Assembly: GCF_002964605.1 (NCBI RefSeq)
Contig: NZ_PQDH01000009.1
Coordinates: forward strand, 1-64,000
Length of the DNA: 64,000 nucleotides
DNA from: Vallitalea okinawensis
GTDB taxonomy: Bacteria; Bacillota; Clostridia; Lachnospirales; PQDH01
Direction: 5' to 3'
In this document: positions 45,303 to 53,956 of the stretch, piece by piece
Layout of the letters: every line of letters begins with the position of its first letter
Position numbering within the stretch: the first letter of the stretch is position 1
The notes under the pieces: generated by a model
Seen by the model: only the letters and a program-made list of their open reading frames with translations
What the model was told of the DNA's origin: nothing
Databases searched by the model: none
Made by a program: the position numbers and the translations under genes

Positions 45303-45325
45303 CTCTCTATATCGCATAGAGAGCT
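45296..45325 (-). terminator. Rho-independent terminator after hydA
   Basis: AGCTCTCTAT and ATAGAGAGCT form a 10-bp stem with a 5-nt loop, and T-rich tails exist on both strands (TTTTTGTT on minus), so it may serve both directions. Confidence 0.8.
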
Positions 45326-45367
45326 TTCTATTTATTCATATCATTTTATTTTCTATTGATTTAGTAA

Positions 45368-47137
45368 TTATACGCGCTCTTTCTTGTTGTAGTGAGTGTG
45401 TAATAAGTGATGCGCTTTTTCACTACCTGGCTTAGTAAGATACTCTTCGTATAATTTGACGATATCAGGGTTCTCATGAGACTTACGAATAGCTTTTCCT
45501 TCATCTTCTTTTAATAAACCTTGAGTACGCTTCTTAATTACTTCAATTTTACCATGATGATATGGTTGGCCACCACCATTGATACATCCACCAGGACATG
45601 CCATGATTTCAATAGCATGTAAGTTTCTTGGATTACCATTCTTTACTTCTTCAAGAAGCATTCTTGTATTACCAAGACCTGAAGCGATACCAATATTAAG
45701 CACTAGCTCACCAAAAGCTACTTCTGCAACACGGATACCTTGCTCAGCAGTTGCATCTCTTAATTGATGGAATTCAACTTTTTCAAGTTTCTCACCAGTT
45801 ACCCACTCATATGCTGTACGTGTAGCAGCTTCGATAACACCACCTGTTTTACCGAAGATAACACCAGCACCAGTAGATTCACCTAATGGATTATCAAAAT
45901 CTTCTTCAGCTAAGTCAGCTAAATCAAAGTTTGCTCTTTTGATTAAACTAGCTAATTCTCTTGTTGAAAGTGAGTAATCTACATCAGGGTTTCCATTCAC
46001 AGAGAATTCATCTCTTGTTGCTTCATACTTCTTAGCAAGACAAGGCATAATGGACACTACTACCATCTTCTCACGAGGTACGCCAATTTTTTCTGCGAAA
46101 TATGATTTAGCAATAGCACCAAACATTTGTTGTGGTGAACGAGCACTTGATGGGATATCTAATAACTCAGGAAATTGAGTTTCGATAAAGTTAACCCATG
46201 CTGGACAACAAGATGTTAATAATGGAAGTGGTACATCTTCACCATTTAAGTGACGAGTTAAACGATCTACTAACTCAGTAGCTTCTTCCATGATTGTTAA
46301 GTCAGCTGCGAAATCTGTATCAAATACATAATCAAAACCCATTTTTCTAAGTGCAGCAGCCATTTGGCCTGTAACGATTGTACCTGCTTCGTAACCAAAC
46401 TCTTCACCAAGAGCAACACGAACTGCAGGAGCTGTTTGAACAACAACTACTTTATCTGGATCAGCTAGAGCTTCAACAACTTCCCAGCTGTGATCTTTTT
46501 CTGTTAACGCACCTACTGGACAAACTTGTACACACTGTCCACAGTAAGTACATGTAGAATCTTCTAATGGCACTTCGAATGAAGTAGAAACAACAGCATC
46601 GAATCCTCTATTGATACCTGATAATACACCAACTGTTTGAACTTCATTACACATTGTCTCACATCTTCTACACATGATACATTTATCCATATCACGAATG
46701 ATAGATGGTGATAAATCTTTCACATATTCAGATTGAGCTTTACCAGTGATTCTTACATCTCTAACTCCAAATCTGATTGCTAAGTCTTGTAAATCACAGT
46801 TACCTGATTTAGCACATACTAAACAATCTTTTGGATGGTCTGATAATAATAATTCTAATACTGTCTTTCTTGCTTCTAAAACACGGATAGTGTTTGTTTT
46901 AACTACCATACCTGGTACTACTGGAGTAGCACAAGCAGGTGCTAAGTTTCTTCTGCCTTCTACTTCAACAACGCAGATACGGCAAGAAGCAGCTTTATTT
47001 ACCATCTTAATGTCATGTAAATCTAAGTGACACAAAGTAGGTATATCTATATCAATTTTGCGGGCAGCCTCTAATACAGTACTACCAGCAGGCACTTGAA
47101 CTTCTTTGCCATCGATTATGATTTTTACCTCTGACAT
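45368..47137 (-). CDS. hydA: Electron-bifurcating [FeFe] hydrogenase subunit A (HydA)
   Basis: The 589-residue catalytic subunit is cytoplasmic. The N-terminal [2Fe-2S] domain has CHLDLHDIKMVNKAASCRIC-type cysteines near 36-52. A His-Cys [4Fe-4S] site (HPKDCLVCAKSGNCDLQ) and two [4Fe-4S] clusters (CIMCRRCETMC and CTYCGQCVQVCPVGA) follow. The H-cluster domain has LTSCCPAW near 305, MPCLAKKYEA near 365 and MACPGGCINGGGQP near 520, all the cysteines that hold the active-site cluster. With HydB and HydC it couples oxidation of NADH plus reduced ferredoxin to H2 formation, or the reverse. Last gene of the operon. Confidence 0.95.
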   Translation of the reverse strand: MSEVKIIIDGKEVQVPAGSTVLEAARKIDIDIPTLCHLDLHDIKMVNKAASCRICVVEVEGRRNLAPACATPVVPGMVVKTNTIRVLEARKTVLELLLSDHPKDCLVCAKSGNCDLQDLAIRFGVRDVRITGKAQSEYVKDLSPSIIRDMDKCIMCRRCETMCNEVQTVGVLSGINRGFDAVVSTSFEVPLEDSTCTYCGQCVQVCPVGALTEKDHSWEVVEALADPDKVVVVQTAPAVRVALGEEFGYEAGTIVTGQMAAALRKMGFDYVFDTDFAADLTIMEEATELVDRLTRHLNGEDVPLPLLTSCCPAWVNFIETQFPELLDIPSSARSPQQMFGAIAKSYFAEKIGVPREKMVVVSIMPCLAKKYEATRDEFSVNGNPDVDYSLSTRELASLIKRANFDLADLAEEDFDNPLGESTGAGVIFGKTGGVIEAATRTAYEWVTGEKLEKVEFHQLRDATAEQGIRVAEVAFGELVLNIGIASGLGNTRMLLEEVKNGNPRNLHAIEIMACPGGCINGGGQPYHHGKIEVIKKRTQGLLKEDEGKAIRKSHENPDIVKLYEEYLTKPGSEKAHHLLHTHYNKKERV

Positions 47138-47189
47138 TTTAGCCTACACTCCTTTTACATAAAATTTAGTGTTTTATATTAAACGGACG

Positions 47190-48983
47190 TTATCTCTTGA
47201 TAATAGCTTTGAATTTACAGTTATCCATACATGCACCACATTTGATACATTTCTCTTGATCAATAACATGTAATTTTTTAACTTCACCGGAAATACAGTT
47301 TGTAGGACAAACTCTAGCACACTTTGTACATCCGATACATTTATCTTCAAGGATGAAGTATTGTAATAATGATGAACATTGTCCTGCTGGACATTTCTTA
47401 TCATTAACATGAGCTTCATATTCATCCCAGAAAGCTTCCATCGTAGATAGTACAGGGTTAGGAGCAGTTTGACCTAAACCACATAATGCTGAATCTTTGA
47501 TAACACGACTTAAGCGTTTCATCTCATCAAGATGAGCCATTGTACCTTTACCTTCAGTAATTAATTGAAGTAACTCAGATAAACGTTTTGTACCTACACG
47601 ACAAGGTGTACATTTACCACAAGATTCTTCTTCAGTAAACTCTAAATAGAATTTAGCTACTGCAGGCATACAGTCATCTTCATCCATAACGATCATACCA
47701 CCAGAACCCATCATAGATCCTTTAGCGATAAGGTTATCGAAATCGATAGGAGTGTCTAAGTCTTTTTCTGTTAAACAACCACCTGAAGGTCCACCAGTTT
47801 GAACAGACTTAAATTTCTTGCCATCTTTAATACCGCCACCGATATCATAGATAACTTCTCTTAAAGTTGTTCCCATTGGTACTTCGATAAGACCAACGTT
47901 GTTGATTTTACCAGCTAAAGCGAACACTTTTGTTCCTTTAGATCTTTCTGTACCAATTTTGCCATACCACTCTGCACCTTTTAATAAGATAACAGGTACG
48001 TTAGCAAATGTTTCTACGTTATTAACGTTAGTTGGTTTACCCCAGTAACCTGATTCAGCTGGGAATGGAGGTTTTGTAGTTGGCTCACCACGCTCACCTT
48101 CCATAGAGTGGATAAGAGCTGTCTCTTCACCACATACGAATGCACCAGCACCGTAAGTTAATTCAATATCAAATTCAAAACCAGTACCTAAAATGTCAGT
48201 ACCTAATAAACCATATTCTCTTGCATCATCAATAGCTTTCTCTAAACGTTTGATTGCTAATGGATACTCAGCACGAATATATACGCGACCTTTAGATGCT
48301 CCAATAGCATAACCGCAGATAGCCATTGCTTCTACAACTGAATGAGGGTCACCTTCTAAGATAGAACGGTCCATGAATGCACCTGGGTCCCCTTCATCAG
48401 CATTACAAATAACATATTTTTGGTCCGCTTCGTTTTTCATAGCGAATTCCCACTTAAGACCAGTTGGGAAACCACCGCCTCCACGGCCACGTAAACCTGA
48501 TTCTTTCATAACATCGATAACTTGTTGAGGAGTCATTTCAGTTAACGCCTTACCAATTGCTTGATAACCATCTCTTGCTATGTACTCTTCAATGTTATCA
48601 GGATCAATGAAACCACAGTTTCTTAATGCGATACGCATTTGTTTTTTATAGAAATCCATATTTTTAGAGTCAGAAACTCTTTCACTTGTTTCTGGATCTT
48701 CGAATAATAATCTCTCTACTTTTCTACCTTTTACAATATGTTCAGCAACAAGTTCTTTAGCATCCTCTGGCTTAACTTGTACATAGAAAGTATTATCTGG
48801 TAACATTTTAACGATAGGTCCTTTTTCACAGAAACCGAAGCAACCTGTTTTAAGAACCTGAACATCTCCGTCCATACCAGCAGCTTTAACTTCATCTCTT
48901 AAGTTATCTACTATTTGAGCTGCATCTGCTGATAAACAACCTGTACCGCCACAGACCAATACGTGCATCTTATAGTTGGACAT
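47190..48983 (-). CDS. hydB: Electron-bifurcating hydrogenase flavoprotein subunit B (HydB/NuoF-like)
   Basis: The 597-residue protein has an N-terminal thioredoxin-like [2Fe-2S] domain (VCGGTGCLSADAAQ and KTGCFGFCEKGP). A NuoF domain follows, with NADH loop GLRGRGGGGFPTGLKW near 167, FMN region GEETALIHSMEGERGEP near 285 and SLBB and [4Fe-4S] motif CGKCTPCRVGTKRL near 475. Two C-terminal ferredoxin clusters (CIGCTKCARVCPTNC and CIKCGACMDNCKFKA) complete it. It binds NADH and FMN and is where electrons split between NAD and ferredoxin. Confidence 0.95.
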   Translation of the reverse strand: MSNYKMHVLVCGGTGCLSADAAQIVDNLRDEVKAAGMDGDVQVLKTGCFGFCEKGPIVKMLPDNTFYVQVKPEDAKELVAEHIVKGRKVERLLFEDPETSERVSDSKNMDFYKKQMRIALRNCGFIDPDNIEEYIARDGYQAIGKALTEMTPQQVIDVMKESGLRGRGGGGFPTGLKWEFAMKNEADQKYVICNADEGDPGAFMDRSILEGDPHSVVEAMAICGYAIGASKGRVYIRAEYPLAIKRLEKAIDDAREYGLLGTDILGTGFEFDIELTYGAGAFVCGEETALIHSMEGERGEPTTKPPFPAESGYWGKPTNVNNVETFANVPVILLKGAEWYGKIGTERSKGTKVFALAGKINNVGLIEVPMGTTLREVIYDIGGGIKDGKKFKSVQTGGPSGGCLTEKDLDTPIDFDNLIAKGSMMGSGGMIVMDEDDCMPAVAKFYLEFTEEESCGKCTPCRVGTKRLSELLQLITEGKGTMAHLDEMKRLSRVIKDSALCGLGQTAPNPVLSTMEAFWDEYEAHVNDKKCPAGQCSSLLQYFILEDKCIGCTKCARVCPTNCISGEVKKLHVIDQEKCIKCGACMDNCKFKAIIKR

Positions 48984-49005
48984 CTTTTCTGGCCTCCAAT
49001 CTTAT

Positions 49006-49404
49006 TTATTCATCAATAGTTTTATGAGTTTTAGGGATAATTCCGTCGATTAACTCACCATTTTTGATTGTTTTTTCGATAACATCTTTTGCAACTTCTT
49101 GAGTTACATTGCCATAAACTACAGCTTCTTTACCAGGTAAAGTTACTTCAATTGTTGGTTCTGCATAGCAGTATCCCATACAACCTGTTTGTGTTACAAC
49201 TACGTTATCTAAGCCTTGTTTTCCTGCTTCCTCGATTAAAAAATTCATGATTTCTCTCGCGCCAGATGCAATACCACAAGTAGCCATTGCAACTTTAATT
49301 TGAACTAAATCATCAATGTTTTCACCTTTTACTCTTAAATCTACTTTTGATTGTGCAGATTCTTTAATTTTTAATAATTCATCTAAAGATTTAATTTTTG
49401 CCAT
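49006..49404 (-). CDS. Thioredoxin-like [2Fe-2S] ferredoxin protein of the hydrogenase operon
   Basis: The 132-residue protein has a single [2Fe-2S] thioredoxin-like fold: cysteines in MATCGIASGAREIMNF and QTGCMGYCYAEPTIEV, the four-Cys pattern of NuoE-type ferredoxins. It is a separate small gene between hydC and hydB and probably hands electrons within the complex; its N-terminal relative inside HydB is similar. The role is inferred from place and fold. Confidence 0.85.
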   Translation of the reverse strand: MAKIKSLDELLKIKESAQSKVDLRVKGENIDDLVQIKVAMATCGIASGAREIMNFLIEEAGKQGLDNVVVTQTGCMGYCYAEPTIEVTLPGKEAVVYGNVTQEVAKDVIEKTIKNGELIDGIIPKTHKTIDE

Positions 49405-49422
49405 GATTTACCCTCCTAAGAA

Positions 49423-49902
49423 TTATTCGCACTCTGCGATAATATCTGAAACCATGTCAGGTGTTACTCTACCGTATACCTTTTCGCCAATCATTACTAC
49501 AGGCGCTAACCCACAAGCACCAACGCAACGTAAAGCGTCAATAGAGAATTGACCATCTTCTGATGTTTCACCAGTTTCGATACCAATTTGTTTTTTGAAC
49601 TCATCAAGTACTTTCTCAGCACCACGAACATAACAAGCTGTTCCCATACATACAGCAATGCTATATTTACCTTTTGGAGTCATTGAGAAGAATGAGTAGA
49701 ATGACACTACACCAAATACTTTTGACACTGGTAACCCTAATTTTCTAGCTACGAAGATTTGTACCTCTTTTGGTAAGTAACCAAAGATATCTTGAGCTTT
49801 GTGAAGAACACGAATTAACTCACCTTTTGTACTAGGCATAGAGTTAATATACTGCTCAAGTTCTTCATACATTTCTTTTGACAACCCTGTGCACTCTGCC
49901 AT
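49423..49902 (-). CDS. hydC: Electron-bifurcating hydrogenase subunit C (HydC/NuoE-like)
   Basis: The 159-residue NuoE-like protein binds one [2Fe-2S] cluster through CMGTACYVRGAEK and CVGACGLAPVVMIG. The region LIRVLHKAQDIFGYLPKEVQ precedes it. The start is the ATG at 49902 (MAECTGLSKEMYEELEQY), with AAGGAGGG 6 nt upstream; the longer ATG at 49974 would run through palindromic operator-like DNA. First gene of hydC-ferredoxin-hydB-hydA. Confidence 0.93.
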   Translation of the reverse strand: MAECTGLSKEMYEELEQYINSMPSTKGELIRVLHKAQDIFGYLPKEVQIFVARKLGLPVSKVFGVVSFYSFFSMTPKGKYSIAVCMGTACYVRGAEKVLDEFKKQIGIETGETSEDGQFSIDALRCVGACGLAPVVMIGEKVYGRVTPDMVSDIIAECE

Positions 49903-49938
49903 GTCTGTCCCTCCTTGAAAATTTCCTAATAATCTAGA

Positions 49939-49977
49939 AATTTGTTTTACAAATTCCTTATTGGTTGAATTCAACCA
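49939..49977. promoter_or_regulatory. Two palindromes upstream of hydC
   Basis: AATTTGT-ttt-ACAAATT (49939-49955) and the perfect 16-mer TGGTTGAATTCAACCA (49962-49977) lie in the 130-nt leader before hydC. They are plausible regulator sites (redox regulators such as Rex bind related TTGT-ACAA patterns) but match no consensus exactly. Confidence 0.4.
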
Positions 49978-50031
49978 CTTAGAATATAAATATTTAAATA
50001 ATATATGTGGAGCGCATAAAGCGCGTCTTAC

Positions 50032-50751
50032 CTACTTAATATCTCTTTTACTTCTCAAATAATGAATAATACCTTGAACACTGAGTTCTTCTACTTCAAT
50101 GAAACGATGTTGAAAAATCAAAGCCTCTAAATCATGAGCGTCCGAAGATTGAATCATATTAAAAGATTTGTACTCTTCTTGATATTTGTCAAAATCATCA
50201 ACGTATTTAGAAACTTCTACAGTTGTTACAGGCAATTGGTCAGGTATTAATCCTAAATTTGAAAGTATACTATAACTTGGACGATCAATATGGGCTGGAA
50301 CCGCAACCCCACCCAATTTATCGCATATGTTAAATAACTCATCTATAGAAAGATTAGCAGCAGTAGATAAAAACCTGTCGTTCTCACCCACCACCGAATC
50401 ATTTTCATCGAATATCAGTTGATCACCAAAAATATTCGTTCTATTTTTAATGTTTGGCAATGCGCTATAGACAATTTCCTGCACATTGTATACATCAGTT
50501 ATCTCTGAAAAAAAACACACCATATGAATTTCTTCTCTTGTCTCTATTTCCATAGCCGGAACCACAATGATATCTTGTTCATTAGCTAATTCCATAACAA
50601 CTTTAACGTTTTCACAGCTATTATGGTCAGTAATTGCTATAGCATTAAGATCACATATCTTCGCCATATTAACAATATTATTTGGAGACATATCCACATG
50701 ACCACATGGTGATAGTGCCGTATGAATATGAAAATCATAGTAACATTTCAT
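50032..50751 (-). CDS. PHP-domain phosphoesterase-like protein
   Basis: The 239-residue PHP domain has the metal motifs DFHIHTALSPCG (residues 6-17), AITDHNSCEN near 40, a Glu in VVPAMEIETRE near 64 and SSDAHDLE near 210, which fit the trinuclear metal site of PHP phosphoesterases. The family is often encoded beside NADH-linked hydrogenase genes in clostridia, with unknown role. No signal peptide. It precedes hydC by about 130 nt on the same strand; a separate transcript is possible. Confidence 0.85.
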   Translation of the reverse strand: MKCYYDFHIHTALSPCGHVDMSPNNIVNMAKICDLNAIAITDHNSCENVKVVMELANEQDIIVVPAMEIETREEIHMVCFFSEITDVYNVQEIVYSALPNIKNRTNIFGDQLIFDENDSVVGENDRFLSTAANLSIDELFNICDKLGGVAVPAHIDRPSYSILSNLGLIPDQLPVTTVEVSKYVDDFDKYQEEYKSFNMIQSSDAHDLEALIFQHRFIEVEELSVQGIIHYLRSKRDIK

Positions 50752-51198
50752 ACAATCATACTTTCATCATAAATTTTTCAGATTCAGTGAAATTTTTAAC
50801 AACAACTTATAAAAAAAATCCCATTCCTTGTCATTAGCATTTTTCACTATACACATTATAGCAAACAACATTCTATATGTAAACAACAAAAATTACTATT
50901 TTAATAGGAAAATATAAACTTTTATCCATAATCAATAACCATTATCTTTTATTCATTTTAATTAATAATCGTTTTCAAAATTAATTACATTTTATTGAAT
51001 TTATACAAAACCTTTGGTTTTACACCGAGACTTTTTCGTATACCTGAGCTTATCTACACGATATCCTTCAAGTACCTTAAACAGTTCATAAACCCACTAT
51101 ATTTTGTCATTAATTTCTATATTTTGTCATTGTAATCACTCTTACTTTGTTAAAAAAACCGCAATTCCTAGTAATTTACTAGGAATTAACTGACCGTA
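50752..51198. other. Long intergenic region with tandem and inverted repeats
   Basis: It holds a 15-bp direct repeat CTATATTTTGTCATT at 51097-51111 and 51117-51131 (20-bp period) and a perfect 12-bp inverted repeat AATTCCTAGTAA/TTACTAGGAATT (51163-51187). A minus-strand T-run follows the latter. Otherwise AT-rich and without a gene. Confidence 0.5.
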
Positions 51199-51228
51199 TT
51201 GCTTCTATCTGATCTTTTGTGGTACAAT
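51199..51228 (+). promoter_or_regulatory. Promoter of the TPR-protein gene
   Basis: TTGCTT (51199-51204) and TACAAT (51223-51228) are 18 nt apart, with a TGg before the -10 (extended -10). The ATG follows at 51272. Confidence 0.5.
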
Positions 51229-51271
51229 GTGTAATAGAACTTTTTTATACTAAATCAGTGGAGGTATCTGC

Positions 51272-52102
51272 ATGAATTTTAAAAAACCTAGCAGTAAAAT
51301 GATACATGCTATATTCATATTTGCTATTTTTATTGGACTAATGAGTTTATCACGACCCTGGTATGAATTTATACTAGCCTATTTAGCTTATTTTATATTA
51401 TTCTTTCTTATTTTTCTACCAACCTCTATAGGTAATATGGGTTATTTTATACAGATCTTATTTCACAAGCAAGAACTTGCTAATAAATATTATGAAAAAG
51501 CCATTAAAATGGGAACAAAAAGTAATTATGCATTAACTGCTTATGGTTTAGAACTTCTTAGAGGTAATCAACCCAAAAAGGCATTACCCCTATTTCAGCG
51601 TAACTTAGAACTTAAATCAACTAAGCCTATTTTTATTAAATATACTGAGATGAACTTAGCAACATGTTATTGGAAATTAGGAGACATCGATAAGTCTATC
51701 GAAATACTAGAAGACATGCATGAAAAGTATGAAGTTTTTAATGAAGACTTCTATACAACATTAGGATTTATGTATTTTTTAAATGATGATTTTGATACAT
51801 CCTTGGAACACACCAAGCAAGCTTTGAAAAAGAATCGTGAACACGGTCCTGCCTATGATAATATGGGTCAAATTCACTACCAGATGGGTGATTTAGATAA
51901 AGCTATTAAGTACTTTAAAAAGGGTCTAAAGTATAAAAGTACAATGGCTGATAGTAAGTACTTTCTTGGTCTCATTTATGAAGAACAAGGTGACTATGAA
52001 CAAGCAGCAGAATATTTCAAAATGGCACATGAAAGCAATATTAATGGTTTAAATACTGTTACACGAGAAGAAGTAGATATGAAATACAATGCTTATAAGT
52101 AA
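51272..52102 (+). CDS. Membrane-anchored tetratricopeptide-repeat protein
   Basis: The 276-residue protein has two N-terminal hydrophobic helices (about residues 11-29 and 31-53). Some five TPR motifs follow (residues 65-265), such as NKYYEKAIKMG, PLFQRNLELKS, DKSIEILEDMHEKY, SLEHTKQALKKN and KAIKYFKKGLKYKS. TPRs bind protein partners; no enzymatic domain is seen. GGAGG stands 8 nt before the ATG. It is monocistronic, ending at a bidirectional terminator with a repeat element in between. Partner and role unknown. Confidence 0.82.
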   Translation: MNFKKPSSKMIHAIFIFAIFIGLMSLSRPWYEFILAYLAYFILFFLIFLPTSIGNMGYFIQILFHKQELANKYYEKAIKMGTKSNYALTAYGLELLRGNQPKKALPLFQRNLELKSTKPIFIKYTEMNLATCYWKLGDIDKSIEILEDMHEKYEVFNEDFYTTLGFMYFLNDDFDTSLEHTKQALKKNREHGPAYDNMGQIHYQMGDLDKAIKYFKKGLKYKSTMADSKYFLGLIYEEQGDYEQAAEYFKMAHESNINGLNTVTREEVDMKYNAYK

Positions 52103-52120
52103 ACTATAGCAGCTAGTATA

Positions 52121-52196
52121 AAAATGGCTAATGCCACGTTAAAACTGAACTAGGAAAGTACGGTACCTTGCGAGCAACACACAGTACTTTCTTACA
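52121..52196 (+). repeat. Dispersed two-hairpin intergenic element, copy C
   Basis: TGGC-taat-GCCA is the first hairpin (52125-52136). GAAAGTAC (52154-52161) pairs with GTACTTTC (52184-52191). About 45 nt from the first stem on match copy A at 24904-24948 with a single difference. It precedes the pepA terminator. Confidence 0.65.
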
Positions 52197-52200
52197 CTAT

Positions 52201-52237
52201 AAAAAAGGAGTTAATGGAAATTTCCATTAACTCTTTT
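52201..52237. terminator. Bidirectional terminator between the TPR gene and pepA
   Basis: Perfect 13-bp arms GAGTTAATGGAAA and TTTCCATTAACTC (52208-52233) have A/T runs on both sides. Confidence 0.85.
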
Positions 52238-52253
52238 AGTTTGCTTTATTTAA

Positions 52254-53708
52254 TTAGCCTAATTTAGCTACTTCGTATAGCATTCTTGCACCAAAACCTG
52301 TTGCCCCTTTTGTATAATAGTGCTTAGCTTTCTCTACAGCTGATGGTGCTGCAATATCAATATGAGCCCATGGTGTATCTCCAACAAACGCTCCAATGAA
52401 TAAGCCTGCAGTAATCGTACCTGCTTCTCTACCACCAATATTACGTAAGTCAGCTATTGGTGAATCTAATTGTTTTTTATAAGCTTCATCATGTGGCAAT
52501 CTCCAGATCTTTTCACCAGATTTTTTTGAAGCTTGATCAACACGTCCATAGAAATGATCATTGTTACTTATGACTCCTGCCCGTTCTGTACCTAAGCTTA
52601 TTGCTTGTGACCCTGTTAATGTTGCTATATCAACGATTTCATTTACATTTTCTATTTCTTTTGCATAATGAACCGCATCTATTAGGGTCAATCTTCCTTC
52701 TGCATCCGTATTTTCAACAAGGATGGTCTTACCACCCATACTACCAATAATATCGCCTGGTTTATAGGCTTTTCCTGATATCATATTTTCACAAGCAGCT
52801 ACGATTGCTACCACATTAACAGGAAGTTTGGCTTTCGTAATGGCAACCATTGCACCTATTACTGCTGCAGAACCACCCATATCTGTCTTCATATTCACCA
52901 TTCCGGTTGTAGGTTTTATAGAATATCCACCTGCATCATAGGTCAGACCTTTTCCAACTAGTCCAAGAATCTTTTCATTTTCTCCCGCACCGTAGTAACG
53001 CATAACAATTAAACGAGGACCTCGCTTAGAACCTTTGGCTACTTCTAGAAAAGCTTCCATACCTAATTTTTCAATCTCTTCCTTCTTAAATATTTCAGTT
53101 TCAAAACCATGCTCTTCCCCTAAATCTTCAACTATTTTAGCTAATGTCTTAGGATATAATTTATTAGCTGGTTCATTCACTAAATCTCTAGCAATAAAGG
53201 TAGCTTCAACCAGGATATCACTTTCCTCTGCTTGGTCACTGAGCTCTTCAATATCGACCTCAGGTACTAAAGCATACATAATTTCTTCTAAGGTGTAGTC
53301 TTTACCTTTACTTTTATAGTTGTTAAAGCTATAAGAAGCTAGCATAAGCCCTTCAGTGATTCCTTGATAAAAGCTCTTGTTGCTTAAAGTAGCTTGTTCA
53401 GTATATAGCACTGTTACATTATTAATAAATTTTTCTTTTAATGGCTTAAGTCCTTCTCCTGAACGACGGCGTACTTCTTCAACGTCTAATTTACTTTCCT
53501 CGCCAAAGTCAACTAAAACAAGAAGCTTGACTGCCCCCTCCATGAGGTGTAATGCACTTACTTTCTTTTCTGTGCGCTTTTGTTCTTCAATCAAGTATTC
53601 TACTTCTTTACGTATTCCTTCTGGTATCTCTGTCTTCAATTTACCTTTAAACACGGGTACTAATACTGCCTCACTTGTAATAAAATCTCGATGTAGCTTT
53701 AATTTCAT
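52254..53708 (-). CDS. pepA: Leucyl aminopeptidase (M17)
   Basis: The 484-residue protein has the M17 signature NTDAEGRLTLIDAV near residue 335. Metal and substrate residues lie in GLVGKGLTYDAGGYSIKP near 255 (Lys and Asp) and MKTDMGGSAAVIGAM. It is a cytosolic two-zinc hexamer that removes N-terminal residues. The start is the ATG at 53708 with AGGTGA 6 nt upstream; the longer frame is a 5' extension without its own site. A promoter TTGAAT/TAGAAT, 17 nt apart, is at 53781-53809. Confidence 0.94.
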   Translation of the reverse strand: MKLKLHRDFITSEAVLVPVFKGKLKTEIPEGIRKEVEYLIEEQKRTEKKVSALHLMEGAVKLLVLVDFGEESKLDVEEVRRRSGEGLKPLKEKFINNVTVLYTEQATLSNKSFYQGITEGLMLASYSFNNYKSKGKDYTLEEIMYALVPEVDIEELSDQAEESDILVEATFIARDLVNEPANKLYPKTLAKIVEDLGEEHGFETEIFKKEEIEKLGMEAFLEVAKGSKRGPRLIVMRYYGAGENEKILGLVGKGLTYDAGGYSIKPTTGMVNMKTDMGGSAAVIGAMVAITKAKLPVNVVAIVAACENMISGKAYKPGDIIGSMGGKTILVENTDAEGRLTLIDAVHYAKEIENVNEIVDIATLTGSQAISLGTERAGVISNNDHFYGRVDQASKKSGEKIWRLPHDEAYKKQLDSPIADLRNIGGREAGTITAGLFIGAFVGDTPWAHIDIAAPSAVEKAKHYYTKGATGFGARMLYEVAKLG

Positions 53709-53780
53709 AAGATCACCTCTTTCTTTAGACTTGTGGTTCATATATTTAATAATTATTTTATATACTATTTGTTAGATACT

Positions 53781-53809
53781 ATTCTAACATATATTCAGTT
53801 TATATTCAA
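53781..53809 (-). promoter_or_regulatory. Sigma-A promoter of pepA
   Basis: TTGAAT (53804-53809) and TAGAAT (53781-53786) on the minus strand are separated by 17 nt, about 75 nt before the pepA ATG. Confidence 0.6.
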
Positions 53810-53915
53810 TAGCGAACAAGCTCTCCTCTTATATATATACAATTAGAGCTGTTGGCATACATTTTAAAATCCATTATTTACAGTATAAGCTTTTTAAAGT
53901 TGATATTTGGGCACT

Positions 53916-53939
53916 CAAAAAGGAGTCTTTCGACTCCTT
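53916..53939 (-). terminator. Rho-independent terminator after the rRNA methyltransferase gene
   Basis: AAGGAGTC and GACTCCTT form an 8-bp stem with a 4-nt loop, followed by TTTTTG on the minus strand. Confidence 0.8.
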
Positions 53940-53956
53940 GTTATTTTACTCGTATT

